Source: an uncultured Oscillospiraceae bacterium (lineage in GTDB: Bacteria; Bacillota; Clostridia; Oscillospirales; Oscillospiraceae). Taken from it: a stretch of 64,000 nt of DNA. The notes under the pieces were generated by a model, which had not been told where the DNA came from, made no database searches, and was given only the letters and a program-made list of their open reading frames with translations. The number at the start of each line of letters is the position of its first letter. Positions within the stretch are counted from its first letter, which is position 1. Positions 43,116 to 51,836 of this stretch are shown here, piece after piece. The stretch spans positions 1-64,000 of the forward strand of contig CAAEOT010000025.1 of the NCBI GenBank assembly GCA_900757655.1. Direction: 5' to 3'. The position numbers and the translations under genes were made by a program.

Positions 43116-45758
43116 ATGAAACCATATGGTCTGAATGAACTGCGCGAGATGTTCCTGCGTTTTTTCGAGACGAAGGGGCACCTGCGCCTGCCGAGCTTCT
43201 CGCTCATCCCGCAGGATGATGCGAGCCTGCTGCTCATCAACTCCGGCATGGCGCCGATGAAGCCCTATTTCAAGGGCGACAAGGAGCCGCCGCGCCACCG
43301 TGTCTGCACCTGCCAGAAGTGCATCCGCACCGGCGACATTGAAAACATCGGCAAGACCGCGCGCCACGGCACGTATTTTGAGATGCTCGGCAACTTCTCC
43401 TTCGGCGACTACTTCAAGCATGAAGCCATCGCTTGGTCGTGGGAGTTTCTGACGAGCCCGGACTGGGTCGGCCTCGACCCCGAGCGGTTGTATCCGTCCG
43501 TGTATGAGAAGGACGACGAGGCGTTCAACATCTGGCGCGACGAGATCGGTATCCCCGAGAGCCGTATCACCCGCCTCGGCAAGGAGGATAACTTCTGGGA
43601 GCACGGCTCCGGCCCGTGCGGCCCCTGCTCGGAGATCTATTTTGACCGCGGTGAGGAATACGGCTGCGGCAAGCCGGACTGTGCGCCCGGCTGCGACTGC
43701 GACCGCTATATGGAGGTCTGGAACAACGTCTTTTCCCAGTTTGACAATGACGGCAACGGCAACTACTCTGACCTCATTCAGAAGAATATCGACACCGGCA
43801 TGGGCCTCGAGCGTCTGGCCGTTGTCTGCCAGGGCGTGGATTCGCTCTTCGATGTGGACACCGTTATGAACATCACCCACAAGGTCAGCGAGATCACCGG
43901 AGCGCACTATGGCGACAGCCATAAGACGGACGTGTCCCTGCGCGTCATCACCGACCATATCCGCGCCTCCGTCATGATGATCTCGGACGGAATCCTGCCG
44001 TCGAACGAGGGCCGTGGCTATGTGCTGCGCCGTCTGCTGCGCCGCGCAGCGCGCCACGGAAAGCTCCTCGGCGTCAACGAGCCGTTCCTGTATCAGGTCG
44101 TGGACATGGTCGTGCACGAAAACGAGTGCCAGTACCCCGAGCTGCGCGAGAAGCAGGCGTATATCACCCGTGTCATCCGCAACGAGGAGGAGAACTTCGC
44201 CAAGACTATCGACGCCGGCATGCACATCTTTTCCGACTTGCTCGCCGAGCATCAGGCCAAGGGCGAGCTTGTGTTCTCCGGCGCGGATGCGTTCAAGCTC
44301 TATGATACCTACGGTTTCCCGATCGACCTGACCCGCGAGATGGTGCAGGAGCAGGACATGACCGTGGATGAGGACGCGTTCCAGAATCTTATGGAGCAGC
44401 AGCGCGTGCGCGCGAGAAAGGCGCGCGAGGCGCTCGGCGATCTGGCATGGGCCGGTGTGGATCTCGGCCTCGACCCGACGCCGACGCAGTTTACCGGCCA
44501 TGACCACACGGTCGATCAGGGCACAATCCTGGCTATCGTCTGCGATGGGGAGGTCTGCTCGGAGATCGACGAGGGCAAGCAGGGCGTGCTCGTGCTCGAC
44601 TGCACGCCGTTTTATGCCGAAATGGGCGGCCAGGTGGCCGACCACGGCGTCATTGAGACCGACGGCGCGCTCTTCCAGGTGACGGACGTCCAGAAGGATA
44701 AGGCCGGCAAGTTCCTGCACCACGGCGTGATGCACTCCGGCCATCTGCAGGTCGAGCAGACCGTCACGGCGCGCATCGACACCGACCGCCGCAAGGCGAT
44801 CATGCGTGCGCACTCGGCCACGCACCTGCTGCAGGCCGCGCTGCGCGAGGTGCTGGGCGACCATGTGCATCAGGCGGGCTCGCTCGTCGAACCGGACCGT
44901 CTGCGCTTTGACCTGACGCATTTCTCGGCCATCACGCCCGAGGAGCTGGAGCGGGTCAATGAGATCGTCGGCGACTGGATCCTCGACGGTATGGACGTTA
45001 CCGTGTCCGAGATGTCCATGGCACAGGCCAAGGCCAGCGGCGCGACGGCGCTCTTCAGCGAGAAGTACGGCGATGTCGTGCGTGTGGTGAACATGGGCGG
45101 CAAGTCCATCGAGCTCTGCGGCGGCACGCATGTGGATAACACCGCAAAGATCGGCCCGTTCCGCATCACGGGCGAGAGCTCGGTCGCTTCCGGTGTGCGC
45201 CGCGTGGAGGCGATCACCGGCAAGGCCTATCTGCGCGAGATGGAGGCCGTCAACCGCCGTATGTACGCGGCGGCCGAGGTGCTGCACGCCAAGCCTGCCG
45301 ACCTCATTGCGAAGGCGAAGGGCTTTACGGCGGAGCTCAAAGAGGCACGCCAGAATGTCGAGCGTATGAAAGAGAAGATCCTGCACAGCGACGTCGACCG
45401 CTTCCTCTATGCCTCGAAGAACATTGGCGGCATCAAGGTCATCACGACGACGCGCACCGACCTCGATGCCGGTGACCTGCGCAAGCTCGGCGACTTCCTG
45501 CGCGATAAGGATCCGGACACGGTCGCGGTGCTCGCGACGGCGACGGAGAGCAAGGTCACGTTCGTGGCCGTCTGCGGCAAGAACGCCGTGGCCAAGGGCA
45601 TCCGCGCGGGCGATCTTGTGCGCGCCGTGTCGGCGGTCACCGGCGGCAAGGGCGGCGGCAAGCCGGACTCCGCCATGGGCGGCGGCAGCGAGGTGCTGAA
45701 GATCGACGACGCGCTGGCCATTGTGGACGATTTTGTGGCGGACAAGCTGGGACTGTAA
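43116..45758 (+). CDS. alaS: Alanyl-tRNA synthetase
   Basis: A class II synthetase that charges tRNA-Ala and edits Ser and Gly. The 880-residue protein has the aminoacylation core (GLNELREMFLRFFETKGH, GDYFKHEAI, GLERLAVV), the editing domain with HSATHLLQAAL and CGGTHVDNTA zinc-type ligands, and the C-Ala domain with GGKGGGKPDSAMGGG. Two ATG codons, 43110 and 43116, follow GGAGG. The second has better spacing (10 bases) and matches the family N-terminus. Expression is under the T-box 255 bases upstream. Confidence 0.96.
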   Translation: MKPYGLNELREMFLRFFETKGHLRLPSFSLIPQDDASLLLINSGMAPMKPYFKGDKEPPRHRVCTCQKCIRTGDIENIGKTARHGTYFEMLGNFSFGDYFKHEAIAWSWEFLTSPDWVGLDPERLYPSVYEKDDEAFNIWRDEIGIPESRITRLGKEDNFWEHGSGPCGPCSEIYFDRGEEYGCGKPDCAPGCDCDRYMEVWNNVFSQFDNDGNGNYSDLIQKNIDTGMGLERLAVVCQGVDSLFDVDTVMNITHKVSEITGAHYGDSHKTDVSLRVITDHIRASVMMISDGILPSNEGRGYVLRRLLRRAARHGKLLGVNEPFLYQVVDMVVHENECQYPELREKQAYITRVIRNEEENFAKTIDAGMHIFSDLLAEHQAKGELVFSGADAFKLYDTYGFPIDLTREMVQEQDMTVDEDAFQNLMEQQRVRARKAREALGDLAWAGVDLGLDPTPTQFTGHDHTVDQGTILAIVCDGEVCSEIDEGKQGVLVLDCTPFYAEMGGQVADHGVIETDGALFQVTDVQKDKAGKFLHHGVMHSGHLQVEQTVTARIDTDRRKAIMRAHSATHLLQAALREVLGDHVHQAGSLVEPDRLRFDLTHFSAITPEELERVNEIVGDWILDGMDVTVSEMSMAQAKASGATALFSEKYGDVVRVVNMGGKSIELCGGTHVDNTAKIGPFRITGESSVASGVRRVEAITGKAYLREMEAVNRRMYAAAEVLHAKPADLIAKAKGFTAELKEARQNVERMKEKILHSDVDRFLYASKNIGGIKVITTTRTDLDAGDLRKLGDFLRDKDPDTVAVLATATESKVTFVAVCGKNAVAKGIRAGDLVRAVSAVTGGKGGGKPDSAMGGGSEVLKIDDALAIVDDFVADKLGL

Positions 45759-45771
45759 GGAGGTTACCATT

Positions 45772-46113
45772 ATGAACGATTGCCTGTTTTGTAAAATCGC
45801 GGCGGGGGAGATCCCCTCTACCTGCCTGTACAATGATGACGATGTCTATGCCTTTCGCGACATCAATCCCCAGATGCCGGTGCATTTTCTCGTGATTCCG
45901 AAGCAGCACATCGACTCGGTCGCGGCCATCACGGCGGAAAACTCCGCTGTGGTCGCTAAGTGTTTTGAGGTCATCGCGAAGCTCGCCGCGCAGGAGGGCC
46001 TGACCGGCGGCTACCGCGTCATCTCCAACTGCGGTGACGATGCCGGCCAGACCGTGCATCACCTGCACTTCCACGTCCTCGGCGGCGCGCCGATGGGAGA
46101 GAAGCTGCTGTAA
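45772..46113 (+). CDS. HIT-family hydrolase (HINT-like)
   Basis: A 113-residue histidine-triad protein that hydrolyses adenosine phosphoramidates or aminoacyl-adenylates. It has CLFCKIAAGEIPS at the N-terminus, the central FLVIPKQHIDS, and the triad HHLHFHVLGG near the C-terminus. TAAGGAGG precedes the ATG by 8 bases, and the gap to alaS is only 13 bases. HINT enzymes can act on aminoacyl-AMP, so co-transcription with a synthetase gene is functionally sensible (inference). A terminator follows. Confidence 0.93.
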   Translation: MNDCLFCKIAAGEIPSTCLYNDDDVYAFRDINPQMPVHFLVIPKQHIDSVAAITAENSAVVAKCFEVIAKLAAQEGLTGGYRVISNCGDDAGQTVHHLHFHVLGGAPMGEKLL

Positions 46114-46126
46114 AGGCAACAAAATT

Positions 46127-46158
46127 CGGCGGCGGGCCTTGTTCCCGCTGCCGTTTTT
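46127..46158 (+). terminator. Intrinsic terminator after the HIT gene
   Basis: CGGCGGCGGG (46127-46136) pairs with CCCGCTGCCG (46144-46153), with one G-U pair, followed by TTTTT. The stem overlaps the comEC promoter. Confidence 0.8.
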
Positions 46159-46167
46159 GTTTATAAT
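46139..46167 (+). promoter_or_regulatory. Promoter for comEC
   Basis: TTGTTC (46139-46144) and TATAAT (46162-46167) are separated by 17 bases; the -35 sits in the loop of the preceding terminator. Confidence 0.65.
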
Positions 46168-46194
46168 GTCCCAAGAGAAAGAGAGGGAGACGGC

Positions 46195-48474
46195 GTGCGA
46201 AAGCTGGCATACTGCGCAGGCGGATTTTCGGCTGCGATTTTTCTGGCGCACTTTCTGCTGCCGGTGCGTTGGGTGCTGCCCGGTGCGCTTGCGGCGGTCG
46301 TGCTCGCACTCGTGACGCTGCTGCTCCCGGGGCAGACGCGCCGCCGGGTCATGGTGGCGCTGCTGTCGGCGGCCATCGGCTTCGGGTGGTACGCTGCGGC
46401 CACGGCCATGCGCCTGACACCCGCGCAGAACGTCTCCGGTGATGTGCAGACGGTCACGGCGCGCGTGACGGAGTATCCCGTTGCCTATGAGCGCAGCTAT
46501 GGTCTGACCGTCGTGCTCACGAGCCCGAATGTGCCCGACTGCAAGGCGCGGCTCTATGTCTCCGATGCGGGCGCAGCCGACCTGCATCCTGGCGACGAGA
46601 TCACGGCGGACGTGAAGCTCCGTCCATCCACGCTGCGCTACGGGGAGGAGACGGACTCCTATATTTCCAAGGGCATTTACCTCATCGGCAGCGTGCAGGA
46701 CAAAACGCTCGAACGCACCGGCGTCTGGAAAAGCAGCTGGCTCTACTGGCCGAAAACCGTCGCCCAGTCGCTCAAGGCGAGCGCGCAGACCGCCTTCCCG
46801 GCGGATGTGCTGCCGTTTGCGCAGGCACTCATGCTCGGCGATAAATCCGCGCTCTACGCGCAGGATCTCGACATTCCGCTCAGTACGACCGGCATCATGC
46901 ACACGGTCGCGGTCTCCGGCCTGCATCTGGCGTTCCTGCTGGGCTTTTTGCGTCTGTTCACCGGCAACCGGCGCACGACGGCCATCATTGGCCTGCCGCT
47001 GATGGTCGTGTTCGTCGTCATGGCAGGGTGCAGCCCGTCGGTGCTGCGCGCGGCATTTATGACGGCGCTGCTGCTCTTTGCGCCGCTGCTCGGGCGGGAA
47101 AACGACCCGCCGACGTCGCTGCTGACCGCGCTGGCCATATTGCTCGCGGCCAACCCGTTTGCCGCGGCGAGCATCAGTCTGCAGCTCTCGTTTGCGTCCA
47201 TGGCGGGCCTGTTTTGTGTCTCCGGTGCGCTGCACCGCGCGCTTGATGCGCGGCTGCTGCCCACTGATACAAAGCTCGCGCGGCCGCGGCGAAAGATCCG
47301 CGCCTTTTTCAGTGCCACAACGGCGAGCTCCGTCGGCGCCATGGTGTTTACCGTGCCGCTTACGGCGCTGCATTTCGGCAATATTTCGCTCATCGCGCCG
47401 GTTACAAACCTGCTCATTTTGTGGCTGCTGCCGGCTGCGTTCATCGGCTGCTATCTCGCGGCGCTGCTCGGCCTTGTCTGGGCATGGGGCGGCATGGCCC
47501 TTGCATGGGTGACGGCATGGCCGCTGCGCTATATCCTCGCAGTGGCAAAGCTGCTCTCCAAACTCCCGGGCGCGGTGCTTTTCACCGGTAACCGCATGGT
47601 CGTCTGGTGGCTCATGCTGGTATACGCCATGTTCGGCGCGGCGTGGCTGATCTCCCGCCGGCGCAAGGTACGCTATTGGATTCCAGCTGCATGCAGCGTG
47701 CTGGCGCTGTGTGCGGTGCTGACGGTCAATGCCGTGCAGCTGCAGCGCACCTCAACCGTGACGGCGCTCGATGTCAGTCAGGGGCAGAGCATCGTGTTTT
47801 CCAGTGGGCGGGCCTGCGCCGTGGTGGACTGCGGCGGCCGCTCCACCGCGGAGGATCCGGGTGATCTCGCGGCGCACAAGCTGCTCGCACAGGGACACCG
47901 GAGCCTCGACCTGCTCGTGCTCACGCATCCGCATGACGATCATGTCAACGGTGTGCTGCGCCTGATGCACTGGCTCCCGGTGCGTGCCTTGGTCATTCCG
48001 GCCGCAGCAGACACAACGCAGGCTCCGCTGAGCGACATTCTTGCGCTCGCGGAGGCGAACCACACGGTCGTCGTGCGCGTAGACACCGAGCGGACGGTCA
48101 CGGCCGGCGGCATCTCCGTGCACCTGTATCCGGAGCCCTGCGCCGGGCAGGAGGACGGCAGCATGATCGTGCTGACCTCCATCGGCGATTATGACACGCT
48201 CGTGCCCGGAGACGTGGACACGACGGCAGAGGTGAAGTTTTTGAGCAACTGCACCTATCCCGGTATTGAGCTGCTGCTCGTCGGCCACCACGGCTCCAAG
48301 AAGTCTACCTGCGACGCATGGCTGGATGCCATTGCCCCGGATGCTGCGATCATCTCCGTTGGCTACAACAGCTACGGCCATCCGACGAGCGAAACGCTCG
48401 AGCGCTTGCAGGCGCACAACATACCGATCTACCGCACCGACCAGATGGGTGACATCACGGTGCATCTCTCGTGA
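46195..48474 (+). CDS. comEC: DNA internalisation competence protein ComEC/Rec2
   Basis: ComEC forms the membrane channel for single-stranded DNA uptake. The 759-residue protein has an N-terminal hydrophobic and OB-like region (1 to about 190), the competence domain with GIMHTVAVSGLHLAFLLG and several membrane segments (about 220-510), and a C-terminal metallo-beta-lactamase domain with LVLTHPHDDHVNG and LVGHHGSKKST that probably degrades the second strand. The GTG start follows GAGGGAG. comEA is not adjacent. It is followed at 9 bases by holA, a conserved Firmicutes order. Confidence 0.93.
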   Translation: MRKLAYCAGGFSAAIFLAHFLLPVRWVLPGALAAVVLALVTLLLPGQTRRRVMVALLSAAIGFGWYAAATAMRLTPAQNVSGDVQTVTARVTEYPVAYERSYGLTVVLTSPNVPDCKARLYVSDAGAADLHPGDEITADVKLRPSTLRYGEETDSYISKGIYLIGSVQDKTLERTGVWKSSWLYWPKTVAQSLKASAQTAFPADVLPFAQALMLGDKSALYAQDLDIPLSTTGIMHTVAVSGLHLAFLLGFLRLFTGNRRTTAIIGLPLMVVFVVMAGCSPSVLRAAFMTALLLFAPLLGRENDPPTSLLTALAILLAANPFAAASISLQLSFASMAGLFCVSGALHRALDARLLPTDTKLARPRRKIRAFFSATTASSVGAMVFTVPLTALHFGNISLIAPVTNLLILWLLPAAFIGCYLAALLGLVWAWGGMALAWVTAWPLRYILAVAKLLSKLPGAVLFTGNRMVVWWLMLVYAMFGAAWLISRRRKVRYWIPAACSVLALCAVLTVNAVQLQRTSTVTALDVSQGQSIVFSSGRACAVVDCGGRSTAEDPGDLAAHKLLAQGHRSLDLLVLTHPHDDHVNGVLRLMHWLPVRALVIPAAADTTQAPLSDILALAEANHTVVVRVDTERTVTAGGISVHLYPEPCAGQEDGSMIVLTSIGDYDTLVPGDVDTTAEVKFLSNCTYPGIELLLVGHHGSKKSTCDAWLDAIAPDAAIISVGYNSYGHPTSETLERLQAHNIPIYRTDQMGDITVHLS

Positions 48475-48483
48475 GGAAACGCT

Positions 48484-49539
48484 ATGGCAACAGGAAAAGG
48501 AAAAAAGAAGCAGGAAGTGCTGGATTATAACGCGCAGGTACGCACGCTGCGCGAGCAGGGGCCGGGGCGGCTGTACCTGCTCTGGGGCCGGGAGGATTAC
48601 CTGCGTGAGCAGTATCTGCTGGAGCTCAAAAAGCTCTGTCTGCCCGGCGGGGAGGACGACTTCAGCTACCACCGGTTTGACGGCACCGAGCTCGACTTTC
48701 AGGCGCTGGCGGACGCGGTGGACGCGGTGCCGTTTTTGTCCGAGCGCACGCTCATCGAGGTGCGCGGCTTTGACACGAACAAGTGCCGCGAGGAAGATGC
48801 GCAGGCGCTCGTCCAGGTCATCGGCGACCTGCCGGATTACTGCACGCTCGTGTTCGTCATGGGCACGGACTTTGAGCCGGACGGTCGCCTGAAGACGACG
48901 AAGGCATTCAAAAAATACGGGCAGCTCATCCAGTTCACCGCGCAGGGGGAACCCGCGCTCGTGAAATGGGTCGGCAAGCGGTTTGACGCTCACAAGAAGC
49001 GCATTTCATCCGAGGATGCCCGCCAGCTCATTTTCTTCACCGGCGGGCTGATGAACACCATGATCCCGGAGATCGAGAAGATCGCGGCCTATGTGCAGGG
49101 CGACACAGTCACGCGCGCGGATATTCTGGCTGTGGCGCACCGGATGCCGGAGGCGGTGGCCTATGAGCTGACCGACCGGCTGGCCGATCAGGACTATGAC
49201 GGCGCTATGCGCATCCTCGCAGACCTCCTCACCGATAAGGCAAACACGCCAATTTTCCTGCTCGCTGTCATCGGCCAGCAAATGCGCAGGCTCTATGCCG
49301 CACGGCTCGCGCGCCGTGCGGGTCTCGGCACGAGCGACCTGCGCGTACTGCTCGGCCTGCCGTTTGACTTCATCGCGGAAAACCTCCTGCGCTCGGCCCG
49401 AAAGTTCTCCGGCTGGCAGCTCGAGGAGGCGGTGCGCCTGTGCGCGCAGACGGACTTTGCCATGAAAAGCACCGGCGCGGACGATACCGAGCTGCTCAAG
49501 GAGCTGCTGCTGCGCATCGCTGTGGGAGGTGCGGCATGA
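48484..49539 (+). CDS. holA: DNA polymerase III subunit delta
   Basis: HolA opens the sliding clamp in the clamp-loader complex. The 351-residue protein has the LLWGREDYLREQYLLELKK beginning expected after a short Lys-rich start, the AAA-like fold with DAVPFLSERTLIEV, and the C-terminal collar domain with TPIFLLAVIGQQMRRLYAARLA. Its position after comEC is typical for Firmicutes. GAGGAAA precedes the ATG. It overlaps rnmV by ATGA. Confidence 0.93.
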   Translation: MATGKGKKKQEVLDYNAQVRTLREQGPGRLYLLWGREDYLREQYLLELKKLCLPGGEDDFSYHRFDGTELDFQALADAVDAVPFLSERTLIEVRGFDTNKCREEDAQALVQVIGDLPDYCTLVFVMGTDFEPDGRLKTTKAFKKYGQLIQFTAQGEPALVKWVGKRFDAHKKRISSEDARQLIFFTGGLMNTMIPEIEKIAAYVQGDTVTRADILAVAHRMPEAVAYELTDRLADQDYDGAMRILADLLTDKANTPIFLLAVIGQQMRRLYAARLARRAGLGTSDLRVLLGLPFDFIAENLLRSARKFSGWQLEEAVRLCAQTDFAMKSTGADDTELLKELLLRIAVGGAA

Positions 49540-50117
49540 TCCGCATCCGCGAGGCCATCATCGTCGAGGGACGGTATGATAAAAACACGCTCGCGCAGAT
49601 TGTGGACGCGCCCATTCTGGAGACGTCCGGCTTCGGTATTTTTCATGACAGCCAGCGGCTGGCGCTGCTGCGCCGCCTGGCCGAAACGCGCGGCATCATC
49701 GTCCTCACGGACAGCGACGGGGCGGGCTTTGTCATCCGCAACTATCTGCGCGGGGCGATCGACCCGGCGCAGGTCAAGCACGCGTATATCCCGGACGTGG
49801 CCGGCAAGGAGCGGCGCAAGCGCACTGCCTCCAAGGAGGGTAAGCTCGGCGTAGAGGGCATGCGGCCGGAGGTGCTGCTTGAGGCGCTGCGCCGCGCGGG
49901 CGCGACCATCGAGGGCGAAGACGCGCCGCCGTCGGGCGCGCGCATCACGAAGGCCGACCTTTACGCCGCCGGGCTCACCGGCGGACAGGACAGCCGCGCT
50001 GCCCGGAAGCGGTTGCTCACGCAGCTTGACCTGCCCGAGCATCTGAGCACGAACGCACTGCTTGAGGTGCTCAATGCGCTCATGACGCGCGAGGCGTTCC
50101 AGAATCTGTACAAATAG
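49536..50117 (+). CDS. rnmV: Ribonuclease M5
   Basis: RNase M5 matures 5S rRNA in low-GC Firmicutes, together with ribosomal protein L18. The 193-residue protein has a TOPRIM domain: EAIIVEGRYDKNTL, the ILETSGFGIF segment, and LTDSDGAGFVIRNYL with metal-binding Asps. The C-terminal part (about 110-193) is the domain that recognises the 5S precursor. The gene starts at the holA stop (ATGA overlap), with GGGAGG upstream. It is followed by a terminator. In Bacillus it is next to ksgA instead. Confidence 0.92.
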   Translation: MIRIREAIIVEGRYDKNTLAQIVDAPILETSGFGIFHDSQRLALLRRLAETRGIIVLTDSDGAGFVIRNYLRGAIDPAQVKHAYIPDVAGKERRKRTASKEGKLGVEGMRPEVLLEALRRAGATIEGEDAPPSGARITKADLYAAGLTGGQDSRAARKRLLTQLDLPEHLSTNALLEVLNALMTREAFQNLYK

Positions 50118-50119
50118 CT

Positions 50120-50169
50120 GAAAATTCGCTGTATCTGCGGGAGAAAACGCCAGATACGGCGAAATTTTT
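50120..50169 (+). terminator. Intrinsic terminator after rnmV
   Basis: TCGCTGTATCTG pairs with CAGATACGGCGA (with one wobble), extended by AAAT/ATTT, followed by a T-run at 50164-50169. Confidence 0.8.
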
Positions 50170-50190
50170 CGTGCAAATGTGCCGGGGCTG

Positions 50191-50199
50191 TGGTATAGT
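50191..50199 (+). promoter_or_regulatory. Extended -10 promoter for nrdR
   Basis: TGGTATAGT at 50191-50199 is an extended -10. The position 17 bases upstream (GTGCAA) is a weak -35. Confidence 0.55.
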
Positions 50200-50254
50200 A
50201 CTGTACGGAATTATGTAAAGTAATCGGAAACCAGATATATGGAGGAAGCGACAT

Positions 50255-50713
50255 ATGAAATGCCCGTTTTGCGGCTTTGCCGAGAGCAAGGTCATTGATT
50301 CCCGCCCGGCCGAGGAGGGCGCGACCATCCGCCGCCGCCGCGAATGCCTCGCCTGCCAGAAGCGCTTTACGACCTATGAGATCATTGAGACGCTGCCGCT
50401 CGTTGTCATCAAGCGCGATGGAAGCCGCCAGAGCTTTGACAAGAGCAAGCTCATCAACGGCATGGTGCGCGCCTGCGACAAGCGCAAGGTGCCGCTGCCG
50501 GTGCTTGAGAAGATCGCCGACGAGATCGAGCAGGAGCTGCAGAGTGCGCTCGAGCGCGAGATCACGACCGAGCAGGTCGGTGAGATGGTTATGAAGCGTC
50601 TCAAGGATGTGGACGAGGTCGCCTATGTGCGTTTTGCATCGGTTTACCGCCAGTTCAAGGACATTGATACGTTCATGCAGGAGCTGACGAAGCTGCTCAA
50701 TGACCGCGGCTAA
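50255..50713 (+). CDS. nrdR: Transcriptional repressor NrdR
   Basis: NrdR represses ribonucleotide reductase genes according to the ATP/dATP state. The 152-residue protein has an N-terminal zinc ribbon (CPFCGF and CLACQKRF, with the RRRRECLAC stretch for DNA contact) and a C-terminal ATP-cone (about 47-137, KRDGSRQSFDKSKLINGM). GGAGGAAG lies before the ATG. It is monocistronic here. I saw no clear NrdR box in its own leader. Its 3' end overlaps the stop of the minus-strand DUF4363 gene by four bases. Confidence 0.95.
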   Translation: MKCPFCGFAESKVIDSRPAEEGATIRRRRECLACQKRFTTYEIIETLPLVVIKRDGSRQSFDKSKLINGMVRACDKRKVPLPVLEKIADEIEQELQSALEREITTEQVGEMVMKRLKDVDEVAYVRFASVYRQFKDIDTFMQELTKLLNDRG

Positions 50714-51087
50714 AAAATATTACCGAGCGTGATGCGCTCCCCGTCGGCGAGCCCCTGAATGCGCACGCGCAGCAGAGCAATGTCCGCCGCAGCGGACGGA
50801 TCTCCGGTTTCCACTGTCCGCATGGCCCGGCGGAAACCCTCCGTCACGGCGTCTGTGCTCTCGTGTGGGAGCATACAGTGGGCATAGTCCTCGGCGTCGC
50901 TCCAGCGAGCGGCCGCTGCGCGCAGCGTCTCGACGGCGCGCGCCGGGTCTCCGGCGGCGCAGCTTGTCTCCGCCTGCGCCACGGCATCGTCGAGCTGCGT
51001 GCACATCCGCGTCAGATACCGGAGGTTCCACGCACACAGGCCAATGAGCACGAGCAGCAGCGCGCCTGCAAACAGCTCTTTTTTCAT
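50710..51087 (-). CDS. DUF4363-family membrane-anchored protein
   Basis: A 125-residue protein with one N-terminal membrane anchor (residues about 5-22, LFAGALLLVLIGLCAW) and a soluble helical domain outside or inside the membrane. Function is unknown. The start overlaps the stop of the DUF421 gene by ATGA on the minus strand, and AAGGAG precedes it. DUF4363 and DUF421 genes are often paired in Clostridia (from memory), which suggests a joint role, perhaps in sporulating cells. It converges on nrdR, with overlapping stops. Confidence 0.8.
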   Translation of the reverse strand: MKKELFAGALLLVLIGLCAWNLRYLTRMCTQLDDAVAQAETSCAAGDPARAVETLRAAAARWSDAEDYAHCMLPHESTDAVTEGFRRAMRTVETGDPSAAADIALLRVRIQGLADGERITLGNIF

Positions 51088-51761
51088 GCGAGCTCCTTTG
51101 CGGCAAAATAGATCTGCCCGGCGTCATTCATCATCAGCAGATAGACGTCCGCAATGCACTGTGTGCCGCGCTGCTGCACCTGCTTTTGCAGCCAGCGCTC
51201 ATCGCGCCCCATGCGCTTGAGATTGTCGCGCAGGATGCGCCCGTTGTTGATGAGAATGGAAAAATAACCGGTGTCCTCGGTTTCGATCTGCATCTGCTCG
51301 GCCGTGACCGGCTGCTGCGCCGGCGCGAGAATGATGTTGAGCTGACCGTTGGTCTCGAGCACGGCGTATTCCACGCTCGCAATGTCGAGGATGCCCTGAT
51401 TGCGCAGCTCCTGTGTCAGCTCGTCGAGCGTGAAGCGGTTGCGGTGCATGGCCTGCTGGGCGATGCGGCCGCGCTCGATGATGAAGTTCGGCCGGCCGTA
51501 GAGCAGCTTGCGCAGGTGAATGCTCTTGTACGTCAGGCCGGAGAAGATCAGCTCGCAGCAAAACAGCACCAGCAGCGGTATGAGCCCGTAACTCAGCGGC
51601 AGGGAAGGGTTTTGCAGCGGGATGGACGCGATGTCCGCAATGAGCACGGCCACCACCAGCTCGGACAGCTCCAGTTCGCCGAGCTGCCGCTTGCCCATGA
51701 GGCGCATGGCCACGATGAGCGCAAGAAAAATAATCAGTGTCCGGATGAGAATGATCGCCAT
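51084..51761 (-). CDS. DUF421 (YetF-family) membrane protein
   Basis: A 225-residue protein with three N-terminal membrane segments (about residues 3-75), including the family signature MRLMGKRQLGELELSELVV, and a C-terminal cytosolic DUF421 domain with GRPNFIIERGRI and QGILDIASVEYAVLETNGQ. The ATG at 51761 is preceded by AAAGGTGG on the minus strand; the longer upstream frame runs antisense into dapF and is not credited. Related 2Duf proteins affect spore membrane and heat resistance in Bacillus. DUF4363 follows in an ATGA overlap. Confidence 0.88.
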   Translation of the reverse strand: MAIILIRTLIIFLALIVAMRLMGKRQLGELELSELVVAVLIADIASIPLQNPSLPLSYGLIPLLVLFCCELIFSGLTYKSIHLRKLLYGRPNFIIERGRIAQQAMHRNRFTLDELTQELRNQGILDIASVEYAVLETNGQLNIILAPAQQPVTAEQMQIETEDTGYFSILINNGRILRDNLKRMGRDERWLQKQVQQRGTQCIADVYLLMMNDAGQIYFAAKELA

Positions 51762-51836
51762 GAGATTACCACCTTTCCAGGCTGGTTTAGTTTTTCCGGT
51801 TTGTGCGGGTTCATACCCGGATAGGAGGTACCCAAG

